From: CABMGU01 sp964508495
GTDB taxonomy: Archaea > Nanobdellota > Nanobdellia > Woesearchaeales > ARS49
DNA length: 47,395 nt
Direction: 5' to 3'
Assembly (NCBI GenBank): GCA_964508495.1
Contig: CAZDUA010000017.1
Coordinates: 1 to 47,395, forward strand
The notes below the pieces were generated by a model, which saw only the letters and a list, made by a program, of their open reading frames with translations, had not been told where the DNA came from and made no database searches. Of the stretch, positions 23,358 through 30,881 are shown one piece after another; position 1 is the first letter of the stretch; every line of letters starts with the position of its first letter. The translations under genes and the position numbers were made by a program.

Positions 23358-24055
23358 GCTACACCAAAAGACTTGACGGCCGAGGATTTGATGAACTAAG
23401 GCCAATGAGCGCAAAAGTAGGAATTGTACCACGCGCAGACGGTTCTGCAATGTTCCAAATAGGAAAAACAATGGCGTACTGCGCAGTCTACGGACCACGC
23501 GAACTGCACCCAAAGTTTTTGCAAAACCCAGAAACAGGAATAATCAGAGTAAACTACAACATGATGCCATTCTCAGGCCACGGAGAAAGAGTCAGACCGG
23601 GAGGAGGCAGGAGAAGCAAAGAAATCAGCATGGTAATGAGGAACGCTTTGCTCCCAGTGCTTGACCTGAAAGACTATCCGAACTCAGTAGTAGACATCTT
23701 TGTCGAACTGCCACAAACAGATGCGGGAACAAGATGCGCGGCATTATGCGCGGCATCAATGGCACTCGCAGACGCAGGCATAGAAATGAAAGATATGGTA
23801 ACTGCAATCGCAACAGGAAGAGTAGAAGACAAAATCGTGGTAGACCTAAACTACTACGAAGACTCTCACGAAGACGGAGCAGACTTTCCAATCGCATTAC
23901 TGCCAAACTCGGGTAAAGTAACACTGATGCAAATGGACGGAGAAATGACAAAAGAACAAATCAATGAATGCGTAAAAAAAGCACGAGAAGCTTGCAAAAA
24001 AATCTATGAACTACAAAAAGCAGCGCTCAAAGAACGCTTTACGCGAGGTAAATAA
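23354..24055 (+). CDS. rrp41: Exosome catalytic subunit Rrp41 (RNase PH fold)
   Basis: 233 aa. Phosphate/RNA-binding arginines lie in RPGGGRRSKEISMVMRNAL, and the catalytic acidic cluster is in VVDLNYYEDSHEDGADFPIA. These residues mark the phosphorolytic subunit that degrades RNA 3' to 5' and makes NDPs, acting in alternation with Rrp42. It starts on the ATGA overlap with rrp4 and ends 1 bp before the rrp42 ATG. Confidence 0.95.
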   Translation: MSYTKRLDGRGFDELRPMSAKVGIVPRADGSAMFQIGKTMAYCAVYGPRELHPKFLQNPETGIIRVNYNMMPFSGHGERVRPGGGRRSKEISMVMRNALLPVLDLKDYPNSVVDIFVELPQTDAGTRCAALCAASMALADAGIEMKDMVTAIATGRVEDKIVVDLNYYEDSHEDGADFPIALLPNSGKVTLMQMDGEMTKEQINECVKKAREACKKIYELQKAALKERFTRGK

Positions 24056-24056
24056 A

Positions 24057-24833
24057 ATGCAATCAGAACTAAAAACACACTTATTGCGCGCGCTAGCAAA
24101 AAACGTGCGCTATGATGGAAGAAAATTGCTAGAGTACAGGCCAATAACAGTAGAATATGGCATTTCAGGAAGCGCTGAAGGCTCAGCAAGAGTACGCATA
24201 GGCGGAACAGAAGTACTAGTAGGAGTCAAATTGGAAACAAATAAGCCATACCCTGACACGCCAGACCAAGGAAATCTAATGGTTAATGCTGAATTATTGG
24301 CATTAAGCAACCCTGCATTCGAATCAGGACCACCAGGAGAACAAGCAACAGAAATTGCAAGAGTTGTAGACAGGGCGATAAGAGAAAGCAAGTCAATAGA
24401 CGTGCACAAACTCGTCATAAAACCCGGAGAAAAAGTCTGGGGAATTAGCATAGACATCTGCACAATAAACGATGAAGGAAACCTTCAAGACGCAGCTTGT
24501 TTGGCAGTACTTGCAGCACTGCAAGACACAAAAATGCCAAAGCTCACAGAAGACTTAAATGTCGACTATGACGCAGAAAAAACAAAAGAAGGACTACCGC
24601 TCAACAGAGAGCCAGTCGAAGTCACAGTAATCAAAGTCGGCGACCACTTCTTCGTAGACGCAATATCAGACGAAGAAAAAGTAATAGAAGCAAGACTAAC
24701 AGTCGCAGTAACAGAAAAAGGCACCGTGTGCGCTCTCCAAAAAGGAGGAGAAGCACCATTAAGCCCGGAAGAAGTCGATAAAATGATAGACATAGCACTA
24801 AAACTTGCGCCAACACTGCGCAAGGCACTATAA
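24057..24833 (+). CDS. rrp42: Exosome structural subunit Rrp42 (RNase PH fold)
   Basis: 258 aa from the ATG at 24057, with GAGGTAA ahead of it inside the end of rrp41; the open frame further upstream is antisense-free but lies within rrp41. RNase PH-fold landmarks are VRYDGRKLLEYRPITVEYG, VGVKLETNKPYPDTPDQGN and VHKLVIKPGEKVWGISIDI. As in other archaea, the catalytic Asp cluster of Rrp41 is not conserved; the subunit completes the hexamer and the RNA-binding surface. Confidence 0.94.
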   Translation: MQSELKTHLLRALAKNVRYDGRKLLEYRPITVEYGISGSAEGSARVRIGGTEVLVGVKLETNKPYPDTPDQGNLMVNAELLALSNPAFESGPPGEQATEIARVVDRAIRESKSIDVHKLVIKPGEKVWGISIDICTINDEGNLQDAACLAVLAALQDTKMPKLTEDLNVDYDAEKTKEGLPLNREPVEVTVIKVGDHFFVDAISDEEKVIEARLTVAVTEKGTVCALQKGGEAPLSPEEVDKMIDIALKLAPTLRKAL

Positions 24834-24844
24834 GGGTGGTGGCA

Positions 24845-25069
24845 ATGGACAAAAAATACACAAAATACGAAATAGCCAGAATGATAGGAAGCAGGGCGCT
24901 ACAAATCAGCATGGGAGCACCATTCCTGGTAAAACTCTCAGAAAAAGACCTCGAAGGCATAGGGTACAACCCAATAGAAATCGCAAAATTGGAGTTCGAA
25001 AAAGACTTACTGCCAATAACAGTAAGACGACCAATGCCAAAACGCGCAGAAATGAAACCTGCAGCGTAA
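24845..25069 (+). CDS. rpoK: DNA-directed RNA polymerase subunit K
   Basis: 74 aa from the ATG at 24845 (GGTGG before it). TKYEIARMIGSRALQISMGAP and the C-terminal PIEIAKLEFEKDLLPITVRR are diagnostic of RpoK, the archaeal homologue of Rpb6/omega, which stabilises assembly of RNA polymerase. Its position after rrp42 is unusual, because rpoK is more often found with ribosomal protein genes L13/S9 or S2. It ends in a T-rich stretch before the DUF357 gene. Confidence 0.95.
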   Translation: MDKKYTKYEIARMIGSRALQISMGAPFLVKLSEKDLEGIGYNPIEIAKLEFEKDLLPITVRRPMPKRAEMKPAA

Positions 25070-25081
25070 TTTTATTTTTTT
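25070..25081 (+). terminator. T tract between rpoK and the DUF357 gene
   Basis: TTTTATTTTTTT directly follows the rpoK stop and touches the next ATG. Archaeal RNA polymerase can end at such tracts, so the last gene of the operon may be expressed at a reduced level. Confidence 0.45.
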
Positions 25082-25360
25082 ATGATCAATATTATAACTG
25101 ATGAAAAACTGAATAAATACTTTGACGTTACTTCTAGAGCGCTAAAAAAAGTAAAAATAGTAGCAGCGCACAAAAAACAAGCAGAAGACGCTTTAGACAT
25201 GGCAAAACGTTATTACGAAGACGCAAAACATTTTAGGGATAAAGGCGACATCGTAACAGCATTCGCTGCATTAAATTACGCGCACGGCTGGCTCGATGCA
25301 GGAGCACGCCTAGGACTATTTGATGTCGGACATGATTCAGAACTGTTTACTGTGGACTAG
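25082..25360 (+). CDS. DUF357-family protein, 92 aa
   Basis: A small all-helical archaeal protein. Its diagnostic segment is HFRDKGDIVTAFAALNYAHG followed by WLDAGARLGLFDV. The family function is unknown. It lies at the end of the exosome superoperon, 12 bp after rpoK, with no ribosome-binding site visible in the T tract. Its last 14 bp overlap the convergent LAGLIDADG-like gene. Confidence 0.85.
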   Translation: MINIITDEKLNKYFDVTSRALKKVKIVAAHKKQAEDALDMAKRYYEDAKHFRDKGDIVTAFAALNYAHGWLDAGARLGLFDVGHDSELFTVD

Positions 25361-26723
25361 GCTTCGGGGGAACTTCTTTGTCGTATGTTTTCAGCACTTC
25401 ATTGATATCTCTTCGATAACATTGTTTTCTTTCTCGGTCAATAACTCTGAAACCGGCGTCCTTGGCACATTTCACATAATGTGACAAATCCTGAGAAGAC
25501 GTAATACTGAAATGTGAAGCAATTGATTCGGGAGAAACATTACAATTATATAAAAACACCATCAGGCGCAACTCATCCTGATTAAAGCGCCCTCGCGTCT
25601 GAGGCGGCAATTCAACAATATATTTTCTCAATGGAGCCGCAAGCTTTTGATGGTGCGGATTCACAAAAATACCCATACTCAACATATCAACCATTTCAGA
25701 CTTGGAAAAGTCCAAAACGTACTGGCCGTTTTCCTGTTTCTGCATTTGAGGTGAGAATCCGAGCTGTTCTGCCAACGTTTTAAATGAGGTAATGTATGTT
25801 TCATCATCACGCGAAATGCGCATACGAGAACGATCCTCGTATACAAATAGGCGTGCATCGCTCGCTATGATTCCCTTGAATAAGCCAAGACGCTGCTCTT
25901 CTTCTGACAATGCAGGTACTGCCACATTCTCCCTCGGTGCAGGCAATTTCCAATGACCATTCAGCCATGTTGCAACTGCCTGCGAAGAAAAAATGATTGC
26001 CGGTATATTGTAAGAAAAACTCTTTTCTTTCCTTTGCTTCGTATTCCCGTCAATCACTTCAGAATCAATGTTATGAACTTTCTTGATGAGAGGGCTCACG
26101 ACCGTGCGATAAAACTCAAAATCTTCTTTATCTCCCCATATCTCGATTCCTGAAACGGGTTTTCCTGCGAGATTTGCACGCGCAAAATAAACTCCCAGCA
26201 ACGTGGCCTCCAATTCTCCAATTTCGAGCGGAATGCGTACATCTTTCAGTAAATCGCAAACAGAGACTTCCAATTCCTCACAACGCATCATTGCTTCCTG
26301 AAGTGTCCCTTCGTAGATGCCAAGATTCTGTCGAAGAAGATGAACGTATGGAACTACTATTCCCTGTCTTTCCAAACCAACTTTTTGTTCTTCATATTCA
26401 CGCTTGATTGCGCGGTTCACAACAGTACATAATTGCCTGAAGTTGCCGCGCGAATACGTGCCGTCATCAGCGAGTGCTGCCAATGTCGTCGTTGTAAACT
26501 GGGCTGGAATAATGGATGGGTCAGCTCCCTTTTCCCGCAAACGCTGATGCAAGCGTCGCGCAGCACGATGAACCCTTCCAATAACGTCCCTATTTGTCCT
26601 ATCCGTGCGGATGAAAGAAAAGTCCTCAGGTGTAATGCCGTATGTTTGTGCAACGTACTGATCGCGCGCCTGTTGTTCAAGACTGAAGAGCTTGTTGCTC
26701 TCAATAAGGTTCTTCACTGTCAT
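25347..26723 (-). CDS. Probable domesticated LAGLIDADG-fold DNA-binding protein
   Basis: 458 aa. Two degenerate LAGLIDADG-type repeats are visible. Repeat 1 (about 170-260) begins ELEATLLGVYFARANLAG and continues GIEIWGDKEDFEFYRTVVSP. Repeat 2 (about 277-345) begins GLFKGIIASDARLFV and continues RMRISRDDETYITSFKTLAE, LGF. Expected catalytic acids are altered in repeat 1; D289 may remain in repeat 2. A helical N-terminus (about 1-165) and a C-terminal HTH-like region (about 368-435, SPESIASHFSITSSQDLSHYV) suggest DNA binding, as in bacterial WhiA. It uses many CGN arginine codons, unlike its AGA-rich neighbours, suggesting transfer. The TATA box is 27.5 bp upstream (leaderless). A live homing endonuclease is the alternative. 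Confidence 0.7.
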   Translation of the reverse strand: MTVKNLIESNKLFSLEQQARDQYVAQTYGITPEDFSFIRTDRTNRDVIGRVHRAARRLHQRLREKGADPSIIPAQFTTTTLAALADDGTYSRGNFRQLCTVVNRAIKREYEEQKVGLERQGIVVPYVHLLRQNLGIYEGTLQEAMMRCEELEVSVCDLLKDVRIPLEIGELEATLLGVYFARANLAGKPVSGIEIWGDKEDFEFYRTVVSPLIKKVHNIDSEVIDGNTKQRKEKSFSYNIPAIIFSSQAVATWLNGHWKLPAPRENVAVPALSEEEQRLGLFKGIIASDARLFVYEDRSRMRISRDDETYITSFKTLAEQLGFSPQMQKQENGQYVLDFSKSEMVDMLSMGIFVNPHHQKLAAPLRKYIVELPPQTRGRFNQDELRLMVFLYNCNVSPESIASHFSITSSQDLSHYVKCAKDAGFRVIDRERKQCYRRDINEVLKTYDKEVPPKPSPQ

Positions 26724-26747
26724 ATATGGCTATCCTCTGCTCACACT

Positions 26748-26753
26748 TTTAAA
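26748..26753 (-). promoter_or_regulatory. TATA box of the LAGLIDADG-like gene
   Basis: TTTAAA is centred 27.5 bp before the ATG at 26723, within GGTTTAAAAG on the minus strand. Confidence 0.55.
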
Positions 26754-26790
26754 CCTTTCTGTTTTCACCACTGTCTTGTGGTTAAACTCG

Positions 26791-26800
26791 CTTATATATG
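26791..26800 (+). promoter_or_regulatory. TATA box of the HTH-PIN operon
   Basis: CTTATATATG is centred about 25.5 bp before the ATG at 26821. A second element, CTTATAAAG at 26805-26813, is too close to the ATG for leaderless initiation. Confidence 0.5.
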
Positions 26801-26820
26801 ATTACTTATAAAGCCAAGAT

Positions 26821-27366
26821 ATGCGCCAAATAATCAAAGAAGACATCCTTGACGTTCTAAAAAAAGTAATCCAAACACTAAAACAAGAAGACTACTCCGC
26901 ATTGGCCGAGCTCAGCAACCACACAATACACGACGCAAGCATCTTCCAAGAAGACGACCCGCTGACATTAGCAGTGCTAGTTTACGCGCTATCAAAAGTG
27001 ATAAACAGGTGCCTTGAAAGAAAACAAACCTGTCCGGTAGTCTCGCCAACACTACAAAAAGCATCAGACTACCTGCAGCAAGACGATGACAATGCATACA
27101 GGGCAACAATTAAGAACGTTTTGCGTGACATAAGTTCTTACGACGCACAACTCAAACTCTACATACAAGAAGTAATACAACAAGCACGAATAAAAAAAGC
27201 AAGCAAACTACACGAACACGGAATTTCTATCGCAAGAACAGCCGAACTCCTTGGACTAAGCCAGTGGGAACTCCAAAACTACATCGGCAAAACAATAACA
27301 GACATACCACACGACGGAATGAAAATAGGAGAAAGACTCAGACGAGCAAGAGAACTGTTCCAATGA
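26821..27366 (+). CDS. HTH-domain protein paired with a PIN protein
   Basis: 181 aa. The N-terminal 120 residues are helical. An HTH is clear at about 124-157 (KASKLHEHGISIARTAELLG, then LSQWELQNYIGKT). This LGLSQWELxNYIGKT pattern is, to my knowledge, a recurrent archaeal motif found beside PIN proteins. It overlaps the PIN gene by 4 bp (ATGA), so the two are made in a fixed ratio. An antitoxin or DNA/RNA-targeting partner role is inferred. The transcript is leaderless. Confidence 0.75.
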   Translation: MRQIIKEDILDVLKKVIQTLKQEDYSALAELSNHTIHDASIFQEDDPLTLAVLVYALSKVINRCLERKQTCPVVSPTLQKASDYLQQDDDNAYRATIKNVLRDISSYDAQLKLYIQEVIQQARIKKASKLHEHGISIARTAELLGLSQWELQNYIGKTITDIPHDGMKIGERLRRARELFQ

Positions 27367-28046
27367 AAATAGTAATTCTAGACTCCGGACCAGTAATCAG
27401 CCTTGCAACCAGCAATCTTCTCTGGATACTTGAAGAATTCAAGAAAAAAACAAACCTTGCAATGACAACCGGAGTAAAAAGAGAACTCGTGGACAGGCCA
27501 TTAGAAACAAGACGCTTCAAATTCGAAGCACTACAAGTACAAAGCCTTATTGAAAGAAAAGTTCTGAGCGTCATCGATGACGACGCAGTTGTCAAAAAAG
27601 CACAAGAACTCTTAAACCTTGCAAACACAATACTCTCCGCGCATGGGCAAAACATCAAAGTAGTCCAAATCGGAGAAATGGAAACACTCGCAGCAGCAAT
27701 ACTCTACAAAGCAGACGCGATAGTAGTTGATGAAAGAATAACAAGAACAATATTGGAAAATCCAAAAGGACTCCATCTCTTGATGGAAAAAAGATTGCAT
27801 ATGCAGTTGAAAAGCAATGACAACGCGCTCAGACAATTCGAAGAACAAACACGACACATCACAGTCATCAGAAGCATAGAACTCGTAACAATGGCATACG
27901 AAATGGGACTATTGGACAAATTCGTCGTAGGAATACCAAACGCGAAAAGAGAATTGTTAGAAAGCATTCTCTGGAGCGTCAAGCTGAACGGTTGTTCCGT
28001 CACCGAAGATGAGATAGACACAATAGTAAAAACAGAAAAAGTTTAG
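27363..28046 (+). CDS. PIN-domain ribonuclease-like protein, 227 aa
   Basis: The start is the ATG at 27363, coupled to the HTH gene; the open frame upstream is a shadow of that gene. The acidic PIN residues are D7 in VILDSGPVISLA, E105/E107 in IGEMETLAAAI, and D123 in IVVDERITRTI. It is longer than VapC toxins (about 130 aa), with a C-terminal helical extension of about 90 residues. It is probably an RNase. Toxin-like or housekeeping RNA processing are both possible, and the size favours the latter. Confidence 0.8.
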   Translation: MKIVILDSGPVISLATSNLLWILEEFKKKTNLAMTTGVKRELVDRPLETRRFKFEALQVQSLIERKVLSVIDDDAVVKKAQELLNLANTILSAHGQNIKVVQIGEMETLAAAILYKADAIVVDERITRTILENPKGLHLLMEKRLHMQLKSNDNALRQFEEQTRHITVIRSIELVTMAYEMGLLDKFVVGIPNAKRELLESILWSVKLNGCSVTEDEIDTIVKTEKV

Positions 28047-28058
28047 TACATACAAAAA

Positions 28059-28067
28059 CTTTATAAG
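28059..28067 (+). promoter_or_regulatory. Promoter of the arginine decarboxylase gene
   Basis: CTTTATAAG predicts transcription from about 28090. The leader is almost 100 nt, exceptional in a window dominated by leaderless genes, and holds a 20-codon open frame. Confidence 0.5.
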
Positions 28068-28124
28068 CAACTTATTACTTGAATATTAAAAAAATAGACC
28101 AAAGGGGCCAAGAATAAGATAAAC

Positions 28125-28187
28125 ATGCTTCATTCTGACGATTTCTCCACGCAGAGGTACGAGTCTGCAACAAAGGGTGGTAAGTAG
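28125..28187 (+). CDS. Upstream mini-ORF overlapping the arginine decarboxylase start
   Basis: A 20-codon frame begins MLHSDDFSTQRYES and ends GGK with TAG at 28185-28187. The stop overlaps the GTG start of the next gene as TAGTG. The decarboxylase's own ribosome-binding site (GGGTGG, 28175-28180) lies inside it. Translational coupling or a polyamine/arginine-sensing leader peptide would explain this layout; chance is not excluded. Confidence 0.4.
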   Translation: MLHSDDFSTQRYESATKGGK

Positions 28188-28870
28188 TGGTAGACGTACC
28201 AGAAGGGCGTACCGGACTTGTAATTGCAGGTCCGCTCCCATACGAGTTCTTTAAGAACACTGGAGTTGGAGAAAGCGACGATCAGTCACATGCTGGCAGC
28301 TATCATATGGCAATGAACGCCTGCGGAATTCAACAAGGAAACCTACTCGCGTACAGCAGCACACTCTCACCTATTGCAAAAGAAATCTCGGTAAAAGAAG
28401 GATACAAACGAATAGAACTTGGTTCAGAAACAAAAATAATACAAGCGGCAGCACACATTGACCTAAAAGACCAATCATTAGAGGGAAAAGTTAAAAGAGC
28501 ATCAGCAGGAATACTATTTGGGTGGCTAAGACCCAAAAAAGGCGATAAAACAACACATGAAGGAGGCTTAGTCTGCGAATACAACGGACACGCCACCCAA
28601 GAAGAAGCACACGAAAACCTAACACGATGCATTCAAAGAATATACACGACAAGATCGCCAATAAGCAAAAAGATCTACGCAAACGATTTTGATTTGGACC
28701 TTCAACCAATGCTTTTCACAAGCTTTGAACCAAAAATGCAATATGGCACGGCACTCGCAGTATTATGCTTTGTAAGCTACCATATAGACGTTCTTGCACA
28801 AAACGTATTTGCCAACAAAGAAGAAGCAGAAAGGTTTGCACAAGCAGGACTTGGCGCAAAAGGACTATAA
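28187..28870 (+). CDS. pdaD: Pyruvoyl-dependent arginine decarboxylase
   Basis: 227 aa from a GTG; a stop codon two triplets upstream leaves no other start. Landmarks are PYEFFKNTGVGES, the GSYH segment, NACGIQQGNLLAYSSTLSP, where cleavage between S57 and S58 would generate the pyruvoyl group, and the later YGTALAVLCFVSYH strand. It is longer than the 150-165-aa archaeal form and has the GSYH-type sequence of the larger class. It converts arginine to agmatine, the first step to spermidine, the donor used by deoxyhypusine synthase encoded 500 bp away. It overlaps the convergent idi gene by 6 bp. Confidence 0.88.
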   Translation: MVDVPEGRTGLVIAGPLPYEFFKNTGVGESDDQSHAGSYHMAMNACGIQQGNLLAYSSTLSPIAKEISVKEGYKRIELGSETKIIQAAAHIDLKDQSLEGKVKRASAGILFGWLRPKKGDKTTHEGGLVCEYNGHATQEEAHENLTRCIQRIYTTRSPISKKIYANDFDLDLQPMLFTSFEPKMQYGTALAVLCFVSYHIDVLAQNVFANKEEAERFAQAGLGAKGL

Positions 28871-29362
28871 TTTCTCCATAGACAACTTAAACCAAGGAGT
28901 ATAAATTCCAGGATTCTTTTTGATGTCATTCTTCAATTCCTTAACATCAACCCACTTCCAACCATCGGCTTCCAACGGGTTAAGCACTGGCTTTCCATCA
29001 TAAGTGCCCCTGAAAACGTGCAAGAACTCGTGCTCAGTCATGCCCTTATCGAGCTTGACTTTATACACGTAATCAAACATCTTCTGCAAATAACAACTGA
29101 AACCCATCTCTTCCTTCAAACGGCGCATAGCCGCAGATCTAACATCTTCATCAGGCCTTGGATGGCCACAACAAGTATTAGTCCACAAGCCACCACCATG
29201 ATACTTCGTCACAGCACGCTTCTGCAACATCAGTTCACCCTTAGAATTAAAAATAAAAACAGAAAAAGCACGATGCAAACTGCCTTTTATGTGCACGTCC
29301 AGCTTTTCACCTACACCAACCTGATTATCATTCTTATCAACCAATATTATCTGCTCGATCAT
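28865..29362 (-). CDS. idi: Isopentenyl-diphosphate isomerase, type I
   Basis: 165 aa, Nudix fold. Family landmarks are LHRAFSVFIFNSKGELMLQKRA, WTNTCCGHP with catalytic C65, the metal-binding RLKEEMGF segment, and EHEFLHVF with E110/E112. It interconverts IPP and DMAPP for archaeal isoprenoid lipids. Most archaea use the unrelated type II (FMN) enzyme, so the type I form suggests acquisition or a lineage trait. It overlaps the DHS gene by 4 bp, forming an operon. Confidence 0.92.
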   Translation of the reverse strand: MIEQIILVDKNDNQVGVGEKLDVHIKGSLHRAFSVFIFNSKGELMLQKRAVTKYHGGGLWTNTCCGHPRPDEDVRSAAMRRLKEEMGFSCYLQKMFDYVYKVKLDKGMTEHEFLHVFRGTYDGKPVLNPLEADGWKWVDVKELKNDIKKNPGIYTPWFKLSMEKL

Positions 29363-30342
29363 TTCATTAAAGCTTTAGCAACAATCAACGGGAATAAAAT
29401 AGTTACATCTCCAAACACCTTAACAGACCGTGCTGTAGGCAAAATCTTGCCCCAACTAACAGCCTCATCAGGCCTTGCGCCACTATCACTGCCATCAAAC
29501 TCCTGAGAATTATTAATGTAAACAGCATAATCACTGCCATTACGCATCATGTTTGCGTTAAGAATATGATGCTTTACTACGCCAGAACCCAAGATGATTA
29601 GTCCAGTTTTTTTCGAGTCAAAGGTCAAATCATTCAACTTCTTCATATCCTGCACGATATCAACAGCGAAATCGGGATGCTTAAATTTGAAAAAGTACAT
29701 CATATCGCCAATACTGCCGTCAGTCAAAGCAGGACAGAAAACGGGAATATTATTCTTATGACACCAATAATAAATCGACTCCGTGTTGTCTATTTCCTTG
29801 CCAAGTCTGTCAACAAACTCAGAAGGCGTAATGATGTGACTAGTTAATTTCTGCTCGTGAGCCATCTTCTCCAACAAAGGATTCAACCAGTCCTCAAACC
29901 TGCAGTATCTTGAGTTCGGAACAAAAATATTACCAGTCCTGTTAATGCCTCTCTTCCTCAAATCAGCACCAGGAGCCTCAAAATCGCCTAGAATAAACGG
30001 CTCAATACATTTTATGATATCTTCTTCAACGCCACCAGCAGTTGTAACAATAATATCAACCAGCTTGTGCTCTGCAAGATAACGGAAAACATCACGCAAG
30101 CCAGAAGTAACCATGTTGCTAGTATAACCCAAATAAATCGTGCATTTGTCCTTACGCATCTGCTTAATCAACTCAATTGCCTTAGCCAAATGCGTAGCCT
30201 GAAAACCAGTACTAGCAAAAGAATCAATCAATTTATCATAATCAACGCCCTGATTAAAATCATAGCCCCGAATAGCCAAACCCTTCGGTTCCTCAGATTC
30301 CCTGAGAACGTTTTTATGTCCTTTTTTAAGTTTATCAGCCAT
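29359..30342 (-). CDS. dys: Deoxyhypusine synthase
   Basis: 327 aa. Conserved segments are IYLGYTSNMVTSGLRDVFRYL, VDIIVTTAGGVEEDIIKC, FCPALTDGSIGDM, and the active-site lysine K299 in EAVSWGKI. It transfers the aminobutyl group of spermidine to a lysine of aIF5A using NAD. It is transcribed with idi. The TATA box near 30421-30430 leaves a leader of about 55 nt. Confidence 0.96.
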   Translation of the reverse strand: MADKLKKGHKNVLRESEEPKGLAIRGYDFNQGVDYDKLIDSFASTGFQATHLAKAIELIKQMRKDKCTIYLGYTSNMVTSGLRDVFRYLAEHKLVDIIVTTAGGVEEDIIKCIEPFILGDFEAPGADLRKRGINRTGNIFVPNSRYCRFEDWLNPLLEKMAHEQKLTSHIITPSEFVDRLGKEIDNTESIYYWCHKNNIPVFCPALTDGSIGDMMYFFKFKHPDFAVDIVQDMKKLNDLTFDSKKTGLIILGSGVVKHHILNANMMRNGSDYAVYINNSQEFDGSDSGARPDEAVSWGKILPTARSVKVFGDVTILFPLIVAKALMK

Positions 30343-30420
30343 ATAGAGAAAGAACTAAGTCAAAAGCCAATTATGAACGACTTCTAACAGATTCCATAAC
30401 AAGAAAAGCATATACTGGAG

Positions 30421-30430
30421 TATATAAATT
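30421..30430 (-). promoter_or_regulatory. TATA box of the dys-idi operon
   Basis: AATTTATATA on the minus strand directly abuts the end of the msrB gene and predicts a start near 30398, about 55 nt before the dys ATG. Confidence 0.45.
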
Positions 30431-30829
30431 TTACTTTTTCTCCTTAAAACCTAACGCTGCAGAATTAATACAATACCTTTTCCCAGTCGGCTTTGGGCCA
30501 TCATCAAACAAATGGCCAAGGTGACCCCCGCACTTCTTACAAACAACCTCAGTACGGTGCATTCCATCGCTGTCATCCTCTTTCAACTCAACACTATCGC
30601 TCTTGGCAACATCATAAAAGCTCGGCCAGCCAGTACCAGACTCAAACTTAGCACCAGAAGGAAACAACTCATTGCCACAAGCAGAACAAGTATACATTCC
30701 AGTCCTCTTATTATGCAATAAACTGCCAGAACCAGGAAATTCAGTGCCCTTTAAACGTAAAATTTTATATTGCTCAGGCGTCAGACAGGTCTTCCACTCT
30801 CCCTCTGACTTCTCCACTTTTTCCTTCAT
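30431..30829 (-). CDS. msrB: Peptide-methionine (R)-S-oxide reductase
   Basis: 132 aa from the ATG at 30829, 25.5 bp from the shared TATA box; the open frame upstream is antisense to the zinc gene. MsrB landmarks are TPEQYKILRLKGTEFPGSG, GWPSFYDV, the zinc cysteines C48/C51 and C97/C100, and catalytic C120 in GKRYCINSAALGF. It repairs methionine-R-sulfoxide in proteins. No MsrA is present nearby. Confidence 0.96.
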   Translation of the reverse strand: MKEKVEKSEGEWKTCLTPEQYKILRLKGTEFPGSGSLLHNKRTGMYTCSACGNELFPSGAKFESGTGWPSFYDVAKSDSVELKEDDSDGMHRTEVVCKKCGGHLGHLFDDGPKPTGKRYCINSAALGFKEKK

Positions 30830-30851
30830 AACCTCAGAGCAGTCGGCAACC

Positions 30852-30857
30852 TTTAAA
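30852..30857. promoter_or_regulatory. Shared symmetric TATA box, divergent pair 30829/30882
   Basis: A single TTTAAA lies 25.5 bp from the msrB ATG and 27.5 bp from the zinc-protein ATG. This is the same geometry as at 11985-11990, with identical start-to-start distance (53 bp). Confidence 0.6.
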
Positions 30858-30881
30858 TACCTGCTTCTAAGACCAATATAT

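Noticed and set aside
26433..26801. Plus-strand 122-codon frame opposite the LAGLIDADG-like gene
   Set aside because: It has no ribosome-binding site or promoter, its sequence is Cys/Arg-rich without pattern, and it mirrors the coding strand.
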